From contig CDRNVI010000019.1 in assembly GCA_977017575.1 (NCBI GenBank), forward strand, positions 186,001 through 250,000: DNA of 64,000 nt, given 5' to 3'. Every line of letters starts with the position of its first letter. The stretch's first letter is position 1. The position numbers and the translations under genes are program-made. Origin of the DNA: Paramoeba atlantica (taxonomy: Eukaryota > Discosea). This document shows, in pieces, positions 56,744 to 64,000 of this stretch. Below the pieces are notes generated by a model that did no database searches, was not told where the DNA came from, and saw nothing but the letters and a program-made list of their open reading frames with translations.

Positions 56744-57298
56744 CTATTTAAGAAACATATACCGAGGGAGTTTACCGGGTACATGGACTAGCACCTGTCC
56801 TTTTCTTGCCGCAACATACGCCTTGATGCGCATTGGAACAATACTCTCGTCTCGGCCGTCCCTTATTTCGAGTGACGCAACTGGAGAACTGATTCTGTTT
56901 GGAAACACAATTGGGAAGTGATCGCCTTCTGCGTAAACTTCAAGTGTCCAGGTACCACAGGAAAGTTCGCGATCCTTCAAATGGCTTCCGGCGACGTGGA
57001 CAGATTCCCTCTGCCGTCTTGAGCTATAAAATTCGTACAATTGCACTTTGTGCTGCTTTAGGCCCAAAGCGGTATATTGAGCGGTCAGCAACACATCACC
57101 TGAAACAACGTAGGGGGGAATCGAGTTCGTCTTCGAGTTCTGATGGGTACTCGTATTAGAAAGTTTGTTGTAAAGGTATTGAGCATGTTGTGTAGTTGGT
57201 TTGTGGAGCGTGTTTAGCTTGTTTGCGTTAGAAACAAAAGAGTTCCAGTGATTTCCGTAGTTTACGTGAACAACTCCTGTAAGACGGAGACTCCTCAT
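56744..57298 (-). CDS. Hypothetical beta-rich protein (184 aa)
   Basis: ATG at 57298. The first ~60 residues are polar with many Asn, Thr and His. From about residue 65 strand-like segments dominate (YVVSGDVLLTAQYTALGLK, then GTWTLEVYAEGDHFPIVFPN, then GQVLVHVPGKLPRYMFLK). No acidic residue occurs in the first 100 or so positions, which fits an organellar protein. No family recognised. Confidence 0.6.
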   Translation of the reverse strand: MRSLRLTGVVHVNYGNHWNSFVSNANKLNTLHKPTTQHAQYLYNKLSNTSTHQNSKTNSIPPYVVSGDVLLTAQYTALGLKQHKVQLYEFYSSRRQRESVHVAGSHLKDRELSCGTWTLEVYAEGDHFPIVFPNRISSPVASLEIRDGRDESIVPMRIKAYVAARKGQVLVHVPGKLPRYMFLK

Positions 57299-57539
57299 AG
57301 ACGTTACGACTCCAATACGTCAGTTTTGAAGTGAAGTTTACATGTGTTATAACAAAGAAATACCCAAGGAGCAATCAACCAATTTACATGAAAATGTAAA
57401 TCGCCTAATATGCTTGAACAAAAGCTTAGTCTGGTATTAGGGTAATCTAGTTTTTTCTCAATTCTTCCCATTTTTAGTCTATCATGATACTCGCAGAATA
57501 AAATTTGTGTACTACGATCAGAATGATGCACGTTCCGTT

Positions 57540-58457
57540 TCAAACTAGTCTAACAATCTCTTGGTCAGTTTCTGGACAATACACTTCGCATGCCAGATGA
57601 CCAGACATGTTCTTGATGGTCGGACCCTGATTCCCCGACTTAGTCATTTCTTGCTCTAATTTTGCCCGAAAGACATCCTTAAGGTAACCTCGCTCACTGG
57701 TGCCATGCTCCACAAGAACAACCGTAGTGCCTTGCTGTTGCATTGTCAACATGTTGTGATGAGACATCTCGCCCGTAATCACGCATGTTGCTTTTCCGGC
57801 AACAGCTTGTAGTACGGAATATCCACTTCCGGCACATATTCCGATTATTCTCACAGAAGACTCTAAACTATGCTTGGGGGCAAGACATAGGCGAATGTTT
57901 TGGATTCCAAAGTGACGTTTAACAGCGAGTATTACAGCATGCAAAGAATTTTTTTTTTTCGAAAGTTTATTGGTGTAGCCAGTATGTTCTTGGGGTAACG
58001 TTAAAAGCATGCCTTGGCTAGGTTCGACCACTATGGGTTCGTACACTGGCTTGCTTGACGACTCCGGGAGGGCAGCAGCAATGCCATGTGCGATCCACTC
58101 ATTAATTCCTCCTGGTGCATTATCCAACGCGGTGTGTGGGGAGTAGATTGCAATGCCTTCTCGAGCGGCTCGTAATAAGGCTTCTTGCTTGGGGTCAACA
58201 GTCCGAATGCTTCGAAGCGGTGCGAAGATAACTGGGTGGTAGCACACCAGAAAGTGTGTTTGTCGTCGCACACACTCCTCTACCACTTCACTGGTGAGAT
58301 CTAGCACTATCGCGATTCGGTAGGGACGCGAAGAGGGAATGGATGTGCTGTCCAGTAGTAGTCCTACATTGTCCCACGTGGTATCGGCATAACGAAGTGG
58401 GGCAATCGTCTCCACGGCACGTACAACACTTTGAATAAACGGATATGTGAGGTTCAT
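57540..58457 (-). CDS. NIF3: NIF3-family protein
   Basis: 305 residues, typical length of eukaryotic NIF3. Begins SVVRAVETIAPLRYADTTWD, the family N-terminus (LxxIAPxxxAExWDNVGLL). Metal ligands are in place: His in LVCYHPVIF, His and Asp in IYSPHTALDNAPGG, and His/Glu near the end in VVLVEHGTSERGYL; MSHHNML precedes. NIF3/YbgI proteins bind two metal ions in a toroidal assembly and are linked to GTP cyclohydrolase-like activity, but the physiological role is unsettled. Location could be mitochondrial as in yeast. No anomalies. Confidence 0.92.
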   Translation of the reverse strand: MNLTYPFIQSVVRAVETIAPLRYADTTWDNVGLLLDSTSIPSSRPYRIAIVLDLTSEVVEECVRRQTHFLVCYHPVIFAPLRSIRTVDPKQEALLRAAREGIAIYSPHTALDNAPGGINEWIAHGIAAALPESSSKPVYEPIVVEPSQGMLLTLPQEHTGYTNKLSKKKNSLHAVILAVKRHFGIQNIRLCLAPKHSLESSVRIIGICAGSGYSVLQAVAGKATCVITGEMSHHNMLTMQQQGTTVVLVEHGTSERGYLKDVFRAKLEQEMTKSGNQGPTIKNMSGHLACEVYCPETDQEIVRLV

Positions 58458-58757
58458 TGGTTATGCAGAACTAACAAAACAGCGTTATGCAAATGATTGA
58501 TATTCGAAATGGCAATTTTCAAAATTGAATTTTCTTAAAATAGTAATGAACAATGCTTAAAATACATGTGTACGCTCGCTGGCACCCGAGGTCGTATCGA
58601 ACTCCGCGTTGTCGATTTCCCTCTCTTTTACTTTCTAAGCAATAACCCTCTCTCTAATAGGCCCATTTTAATAAATCTTCTAATAATCCCATTTTCTTCC
58701 TTTGTGCTAAATGCCCATAATATCAAAAGGATTTTATAGAGTGTGATTAAGAAAATT

Positions 58758-60590
58758 TTACCAAGGGATTTCCTTGTAATCCTTCCAAAATTTTCCATTC
58801 TCTGTGCTTTCTGTATAAACAAGATCCAGACATCTCGCGGCTGCGTCAATTTCATCCAGCGGACATAACATATTTTCTCGAAGCCGATGCGCCCTTTTCT
58901 GTATAGGCGATTCATCAGTAATCCAACCTGTATCTATGCTATTCATATAAATATTGTCGTGGGCGTAATCTGCAGCCGATGTTCTGGTCATCATATTTAA
59001 GGCGGCTTTAGCCATATTCGTATGAGGATGAGTTGTGAGCTTATGGCGATAAAACATGCCCTCCATAGCAGACACATTCACAATGTAGCGTTTTCCCTTT
59101 CCCCGTAAAAGTGATGGTTTTAACTTGGAGTTGATGATAAATGGAGCCAAGGCGTTAATTGCCATCACTTCCGCTGCCTCAGAACCCTTTACTTGATTTA
59201 ATTTCAGGGTCCAAGAATTTTCCTTTCGTACGTCAGTATATTCTTGAAATGCATCATACTGATCAAATTTAGGCTGATTCTCATCAGAGTTTGATGCTCG
59301 AGTTATACAAGTGGAAGTTCCGCTACCGCCGGATACCAGAACCTCTGTGTCCGTTGTTGCATGCTGCTGAAGCAATGGCCATGAATCCTTTATTTCTCGC
59401 GTGCAGTCCTCAAGTCGTGCAATAGAATCTGAGGAATTCTCTTGGTAAAAACGATACCATTCTAAAACTCCCTTTCCTTGAAGTCGTCCATAAATAGTAT
59501 CAAATATTTGATGCTCTTGGCTACGAAGACCTTGTGAATACTGAGCTGGTCGCTGTATAGTTTGTGCAGCGTTGTTCATAATCAAATAAATTTCTGGAAA
59601 TCGGTCTGTGATAAAAGAACAGAACTGTGTTACCATCCATAAATCTCGCATGTCAAGACAGAATAAATGCAGTCGGTCTTTCCATTCACTGTAGTCAGGC
59701 TCACTGGAAAATCTTATGTAGCTATCTGCCACGAAACGCGTTGTGCCTATGACTTCCGCCCCGTTCCGCAACAAGGAAAGAACAATTGCGTATCCTATCT
59801 TGATTCGACATCCTGTGACGAGACAAACTTTTTGACTCATGTCCCTCTGTTGAACTCTTTTTGCATAGTTGAATTCGGCACATGAGGGGCACAGACTATA
59901 GTAGAAATGGTGTAAGGTAGTATAGCGCTGCTTGCATATATGACACTTCTGCCAGCGATTCATTTCCCAGCTGCCATCTACTTCATCTCCAGCGTCCCCT
60001 TTCGGATTGTGTTCTTCGTTTTGAGTAGTTTCCAAATCATCCATTGGTTTACGCACATCCGGGGCAAGACTCGCTGCGCTTTCTAAAAGTTTAGTGTGAT
60101 CTCCGACTTCCTCGAGCACAAGAGGATTTGCTGTCGAAAGCAGTTCTCTAAGAGCTTTATCCCTTTCTTGTTTCATTCCTGCGCGTTGAATACGTTGCCT
60201 GTCTTCTGCAAGCATTTGTCGCGCTTTTGCCTTTCGTTCCTGCTTCGTAAGTTTTGTCCATATAGAAAAATGTTTTCGCGAGCTTACTGTATCTCTGCTG
60301 ATCATGGTATAGAGCCGTGTTTGGGCCAAATATTGATCTCCTACGTACAATTCAGGATGCTCAGAAAGTATCCGCACTACTTTGCTCGTAATTTCAAGTT
60401 CAGAAAAAGTAAAACCCCATCTTTTTTCCCTTTCTTCCATCGTCATGGTTGATTGCTCTTGAAGCGTTGAGTCATCAAGCACCACAGGGCCACCATTTTG
60501 AATTCGCTTTTCCTTCAAGGTCTGTTTCGCATCGTAATTCGCACACAGCTCATTCAGATCTTCTTCAGAAATGCTAGGAAGTTCGTTCAT
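58758..60590 (-). CDS. Zinc-finger short-chain dehydrogenase fusion
   Basis: The start is the ATG at 60590 (610 residues); the frame runs upstream only from a TTG. A long charged helical N-terminus (residues 1-200) is followed by a four-Cys zinc ribbon (CHICKQRY, then LCPSCAEF; residues ~215-235) and then a short-chain dehydrogenase fold: VCLVTGCRIKIGYAIVLSLL for cofactor binding, LIMNNAAQT, NVSAMEGMF and HPHTNMAKAALNMMTRTSA. The catalytic Tyr of the YxxxK motif is replaced by Thr, a feature I recall for this zinc-finger SDR family in fungi and plants. The Rossmann glycine motif is also modified. The substrate is unknown; activity may be atypical or absent. Confidence 0.8.
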   Translation of the reverse strand: MNELPSISEEDLNELCANYDAKQTLKEKRIQNGGPVVLDDSTLQEQSTMTMEEREKRWGFTFSELEITSKVVRILSEHPELYVGDQYLAQTRLYTMISRDTVSSRKHFSIWTKLTKQERKAKARQMLAEDRQRIQRAGMKQERDKALRELLSTANPLVLEEVGDHTKLLESAASLAPDVRKPMDDLETTQNEEHNPKGDAGDEVDGSWEMNRWQKCHICKQRYTTLHHFYYSLCPSCAEFNYAKRVQQRDMSQKVCLVTGCRIKIGYAIVLSLLRNGAEVIGTTRFVADSYIRFSSEPDYSEWKDRLHLFCLDMRDLWMVTQFCSFITDRFPEIYLIMNNAAQTIQRPAQYSQGLRSQEHQIFDTIYGRLQGKGVLEWYRFYQENSSDSIARLEDCTREIKDSWPLLQQHATTDTEVLVSGGSGTSTCITRASNSDENQPKFDQYDAFQEYTDVRKENSWTLKLNQVKGSEAAEVMAINALAPFIINSKLKPSLLRGKGKRYIVNVSAMEGMFYRHKLTTHPHTNMAKAALNMMTRTSAADYAHDNIYMNSIDTGWITDESPIQKRAHRLRENMLCPLDEIDAAARCLDLVYTESTENGKFWKDYKEIPW

Positions 60591-60879
60591 TTCACATGTG
60601 GAGCCTTTACTTCGAAAATATGATAAAGAAGAGAAGACAACACCACTGGCAATGGGCGATAGACGTGCTTTAAAGTAATTTCCCAAGCGATACAGCCAAA
60701 CGTGAAAAATTGCCAGTGTTTCCTAAATAAACCCCCCACCCCCAATAGGATAGGGGGTACAAGCAAGGTCGTACGGTGGTGTGCGAAACAAAAATACATA
60801 CGTGTAAATTTATGATGCCTACATAATATCTTGTTGGTAGGCACCCAAAAATAGAATAGCAAACCCACACGAATGCAAA

Positions 60880-62091
60880 CTATTCTTTAGGATAGTAAAC
60901 GTCCCAAAGCGTAAGCCCATGCGCTGGTGCCGGTTCTGGGCGAATTCGGTTTTGTTCTCTACCTGGTTGAAAACCTTTGCTAAGAAAGTACTCGATTTCA
61001 GTCAAACTCCAAGCTCCGTTCCCCACCATCACCAAAGCGGCAACCATGTTTCTTAGTTGGCTCCTTAGAAATGACTTCCCGCTGATCCATATCAGAACCT
61101 CGTCTCCTTGTTTTGTCACTCTTATTTTTTCTACTGCTTTTACAGTATAAACTGTACCATGTCGGCGCAAACATCTCGTCACACGGTGATCCGCAAATCC
61201 ACCAAAATCATGTTCGCCTTCCATCAGCAGGGCGGCTTTTTGCATTAGGGGAACGTCCAGCGCGCGGTCGACGTGCCACTGCATATTACCGTCGTCGAGG
61301 AGTGGGTAGGCTATACGATTCAGAATGCGATACACGTATGTCCGCCTTAACACACTCCTGGCAGCGTGAAATCCTTCTTCGGCAGGAGAGAAGGATAAAA
61401 TCGCAATCTCGTCCTCCCGTTTCTTTAACCATGCTCGGCATCTTTGTAGGAAATTTCGAGGCGCAGGAAGGATGTGGTCAGCTGGAATATCGACATGACA
61501 GGTAAGCGAACGGCAGTGAATGCCCTGTTCCGGCACCACTGAAGCCATTACGTCCACAGGCCCCAAGTCGCATGCAATACTAACTGTGTCCTCCACCGCT
61601 TCTTGGACCGTAGGAAGGGATGACTTAAGTTGTCGCCGTAGCCACCCATAGTATTTCGTACCTTTGTACTGAATCTCGAGCTTGTGTCGCGCATACCCCT
61701 CGGCAGGCTGTTGAGTTCCGGGGATAACAGGAACAATCTCTGGTGTGCTGCGAAGCAGAGGAAATACGTGAAAGGCGTCATCCACCACTAAGTCAGTAGC
61801 AGATATTGATGTTTCGGACGGCTGTGTAGGATGTTCTTCCTCTTTAAGGAGCTCTGATTCTTTTTGAGTATCCGCGATACATGGAGCAGTATTTCTTGAC
61901 GGCTTGTTAAAGAGTTTTTCAAGTCGAGTAGAGTTCTCTTCGTCTAGGTCATTCTTTGTTGCAATTTTGCCACCTTTCGACCCCTTAGTGCTGTATCTGC
62001 GGCAGAATTTGTTGTTGAAAGAGGTATTAAAAACTCTGCCACTCCCCGTTCTCATAAAGTACCTCAAGCTGTCGGAGAATACATTGTACAT
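60880..62091 (-). CDS. TruA-like protein without the catalytic Asp, probably mitochondrial
   Basis: The first ATG is at 62091 (403 residues); ATG at 62055 (MRTGSGRVFNTSFNNKFCRR) would start a typical mitochondrial presequence. The TruA fold begins near residue 120: KLEIQYKGTKYYGWLRRQ, then a segment equivalent to GAGRTDAGVHA that reads ASVVPEQGIHC, then RRTYVYRILNR and FLRSQLRNMVAALV. In TruA the Asp of RTDAGVH is essential; here it aligns with Glu, and the Arg-Thr before it are Val-Pro. It therefore probably binds RNA without isomerising uridine, like the inactive pseudouridine-synthase-fold assembly factors of mitoribosomes. Confidence 0.8.
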   Translation of the reverse strand: MYNVFSDSLRYFMRTGSGRVFNTSFNNKFCRRYSTKGSKGGKIATKNDLDEENSTRLEKLFNKPSRNTAPCIADTQKESELLKEEEHPTQPSETSISATDLVVDDAFHVFPLLRSTPEIVPVIPGTQQPAEGYARHKLEIQYKGTKYYGWLRRQLKSSLPTVQEAVEDTVSIACDLGPVDVMASVVPEQGIHCRSLTCHVDIPADHILPAPRNFLQRCRAWLKKREDEIAILSFSPAEEGFHAARSVLRRTYVYRILNRIAYPLLDDGNMQWHVDRALDVPLMQKAALLMEGEHDFGGFADHRVTRCLRRHGTVYTVKAVEKIRVTKQGDEVLIWISGKSFLRSQLRNMVAALVMVGNGAWSLTEIEYFLSKGFQPGREQNRIRPEPAPAHGLTLWDVYYPKE

Positions 62092-62696
62092 GCAGGTAAT
62101 GCAGATAGCAATAAGAATGCTTACCCAATAAAGCAATAAGAATCCTTGCCTTACCAGACTAAAATTCTCTTCCCTTGTTATGATTTGTCTACAAAGTACG
62201 TAAAACTATTTCATATATCATGTAAATCTTTTATATTTATACGCTTCACGAATAATCTTCGCTAAAAGAATTGGCTTCCTCGTATACGCTTACCCTATGA
62301 GCGCATCCAAGAGAATAAATATAAATACACAAAGACATAATTTACATATTTAAATCATAAATTAAGAGTGTCGCCTATGATAGTCGATACAAGATACCCA
62401 TCACTCTAATCGCGTTCCACACTTTCTGTCAGTTTAACAGACACTTAATTTATAAATGCACATGTGTTTGGCCAACGAAAAGTCGGGTCTAAACGTGCAA
62501 GGCACAATGTATAGAAAGAAAACGTCAGTTACATAACTTCAGTATAGTCGAAAATCAAGCAAAACGTACACGCATCCGCACGGTACGTCTTGTGTGACGC
62601 AGGGAGAAGGAAAAATGTTTTTACACGACAAAAACGCTAACGTGTATTTGGCGTCCATTTAAATCATTTATACATCCTACAAATCATTTGTGCATC
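62092..62696. other. Intergenic, AT-rich, no feature seen
   Basis: About 600 bp. Repeated short A/T words (TAAATATAAATAC, TTTAAATCATAAATTAA) and no open frame of note. Confidence 0.5.
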
Positions 62697-63452
62697 CTAC
62701 GCATCTGGAGCCTGTGAGCAAAAAAAGCTCTTTATGATATCGAGGACCTCATCTGCACATCGAGATTGAGACGCATCTTTTGGGTCACGTCGTGCCGCAA
62801 AGAAGCCGTGGTGCATCGTGTCAAACCGCTTCCAAATATTTTTCGATGAAAAGGGTTTTTTGGATAATATATCTTGAATATCTTTCATGGACGGCTCGTC
62901 CTTCGAGGTCAGCACACACAAAGGGGCGTTGCAAGTACGCGCATCGGTGACATCCAAAAATGACGGGTGCACGGCGGCGCATCCATGAAGAAAGCCGTCT
63001 CGCTGAGCACCCATCATTACTTTCGCTCCCCAACACATACCCAAGCCATACACAGTGCTTGCTCGTACACTATGCCTCTCACAATAATCCACCGCAGCAA
63101 TGTACTTCGGCTTTGCATGCTCATACTTTCCGTTTTCCTCTATCCAATTCAAAAGAGGTTTAAAGTCTTCCAAAGGCCACGGTTCCATTGGCCAAGACTT
63201 TCCTTCAAAAAAATCAGGAACAACAACAGTGTAATTTGTGCATTGAGACAACCTGTCACATATTTGCAGCGTACAAGGATGATAGCCGAATATGTCGTAT
63301 GTAACAACTATGGCCGCACTGCGCCCTTCTCCCGTCACATACATTTTTACCTCGTTGAATGTGATGAATTCACCAGCTAGTGCGTGGTCAGATTTCGAAA
63401 CTGGAATCGGGCTAACATTCGTAGGACAACATGGGTTTCCAGTGCCTGTCAT
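62697..63452 (-). CDS. Dienelactone hydrolase family protein
   Basis: 251 residues from ATG at 63452. Alpha/beta hydrolase of the dienelactone hydrolase type: VVTYDIFGYHPCTLQICDRL, the nucleophile elbow YGLGMCWGAK with Cys at about residue 138, acid in SKDEPSMKD and His in DTMHHGFFAARRD. The Cys-Asp-His triad is complete. Such enzymes hydrolyse cyclic lactones or related esters, and the substrate in eukaryotes is usually unknown. The N-terminus (CCPTNVSPIP) is similar to eukaryotic homologues. No targeting signal is evident. Confidence 0.9.
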   Translation of the reverse strand: MTGTGNPCCPTNVSPIPVSKSDHALAGEFITFNEVKMYVTGEGRSAAIVVTYDIFGYHPCTLQICDRLSQCTNYTVVVPDFFEGKSWPMEPWPLEDFKPLLNWIEENGKYEHAKPKYIAAVDYCERHSVRASTVYGLGMCWGAKVMMGAQRDGFLHGCAAVHPSFLDVTDARTCNAPLCVLTSKDEPSMKDIQDILSKKPFSSKNIWKRFDTMHHGFFAARRDPKDASQSRCADEVLDIIKSFFCSQAPDA

Positions 63453-63753
63453 TTTGCAAATATTGGTAAGTCTGCAGGAGATAATAATTACATGTATTAA
63501 AAATATATTTTGTGCGGCAGAATAAGCCTAGTCCAAGTTAATCATATAGTCCATCATATACGTATATTCCAAGTATAGTCCACGTATAGATTCGCACAGT
63601 ACAAGTCTGACAAGATCCGATACCCTAGAACGCAAGGCATTCATGACGTAGGAAAACAGCGTAAACAGTTCGTGCTTCGTAGCAATTATTTCATATCAAT
63701 TAATCACAATACGAATGTTGTGAACCAACAATATCCATGAATGGCCCATGCGC
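63453..63753. other. Intergenic, no feature seen
   Basis: About 300 bp AT-rich spacer between the dienelactone hydrolase start and the stop of the next gene. Repeated TATAGTCC and TATATTCC words near 63545-63585. Confidence 0.5.
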
Positions 63754-64000
63754 CTAACGCTGTTTATTATCATAGCCATCTCCAGTGACGACATTCCCAA
63801 CCTCAATCGGCTGAGTAACAATAACTCTGCCACCGTCGACAGCTGCGTTTGGAGAATGATTTCTATCCATAAGTGATCTACGGGGAAACACACATAAGCC
63901 TTTCACAATGCGCATTTCATTAGAGGCGATTAGAGTGTACAGCCCCATGAAATCTTCCAAAAAGAATGTTGGTTGTCGGAGAGCCGCCGAGAGCTGGAGG
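63754..64000 (-). CDS. C-terminal part of an unknown protein, 5' end beyond window
   Basis: The frame is open from base 64000 down to a TAG at 63754 (81 codons), with no requirement for a start inside the window. The product contains AALRQPTFFLEDFMGLYTLI, then KGLCVFPRRSLMDRNHSPN and GGRVIVTQPIEVGNVVTGDG. The strand-rich end suggests a folded C-terminal domain, but I do not recognise the family. Same strand as the array. Confidence 0.6.
   Translation of the reverse strand, partial: LQLSAALRQPTFFLEDFMGLYTLIASNEMRIVKGLCVFPRRSLMDRNHSPNAAVDGGRVIVTQPIEVGNVVTGDGYDNKQR

Noticed and set aside
57304-57543. 79-codon minus frame between NIF3 and the beta-rich protein gene
   Set aside because: It overlaps the NIF3 stop, has AT-driven composition and no recognisable feature.
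60720-60765. C-run plus GGGGGT word as another C-tract MITE
   Set aside because: Only a short C/G-rich stretch; no inverted ends, TA flanks or the AGTAA word.
1-64000. Retroelements, LTRs, CRISPR arrays, rRNA genes
   Set aside because: No reverse transcriptase, long direct terminal repeats, spaced repeat arrays or rRNA-like stretches were seen.

Overview
The window is nuclear DNA of a compact, intron-poor protist. Every host gene I can support, about 40 of them, lies on the minus strand as one open frame, at gaps of about 30 to 800 bp. The only plus-strand protein genes are transposases. A 64-kb one-way gene array without visible introns is the layout of a kinetoplastid-type polycistronic cluster. 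Two products fit that: a Nup35-type RRM protein with a hydrophobic segment near its C-terminus (the reported build of trypanosome Nup65), and many small proteins with mitochondrial leaders. An early-branching kinetoplastid such as Perkinsela is a guess. I found no spliced-leader gene, tRNA or rRNA, and no clear splice-acceptor signal in the few upstream regions I inspected, so the lineage is inferred.

Layout. 1-7.8 kb: end-truncated amidinotransferase-like gene, mitoribosomal uL24m, a REXO-type exonuclease-like protein, a helical mitochondrial protein and RAD9. 8.0-9.3 kb: a whole Tc1/mariner-type element. 9.5-21.6 kb: PIN protein, ArgRS, NHP2, zinc-finger protein, FtsJ-like protein, DRG1 GTPase and an MsrB-like protein. 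22.1-24.3 kb: a cluster of C-rich MITEs beside an AAA ATPase gene that ends inside its second AAA domain. 24.7-37.4 kb: small unknowns, RsmH/METTL15-like methyltransferase, IKS1-like kinase, PP4R2-like subunit, DUF501 protein, RRM protein, Cdc25/ACR2-like phosphatase, LYR protein. 38.4-49.7 kb: two large paralogous genes for single-pass receptor-like kinases with kelch ectodomains, separated by 5.3 kb of transposon debris that includes an IS30-family element with its own terminal repeats. 50.2-64 kb: V-ATPase B, TPR protein, nucleoporin, proteasome beta2, NIF3, zinc-finger SDR, TruA-like protein, dienelactone hydrolase and a gene cut by the window end.

How they fit together. The array mixes housekeeping functions (translation, rRNA and snoRNP work, proteasome, vacuolar ATPase, nuclear pore, DNA-damage clamp) with a strong mitochondrial gene-expression component. 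Several enzyme-fold proteins have lost key residues (exonuclease-like, MsrB-like, TruA-like), which suggests enzymes re-used as structural or assembly factors. The most unusual items are the kelch receptor-kinase pair and the eukaryotic IS30-type element between them.
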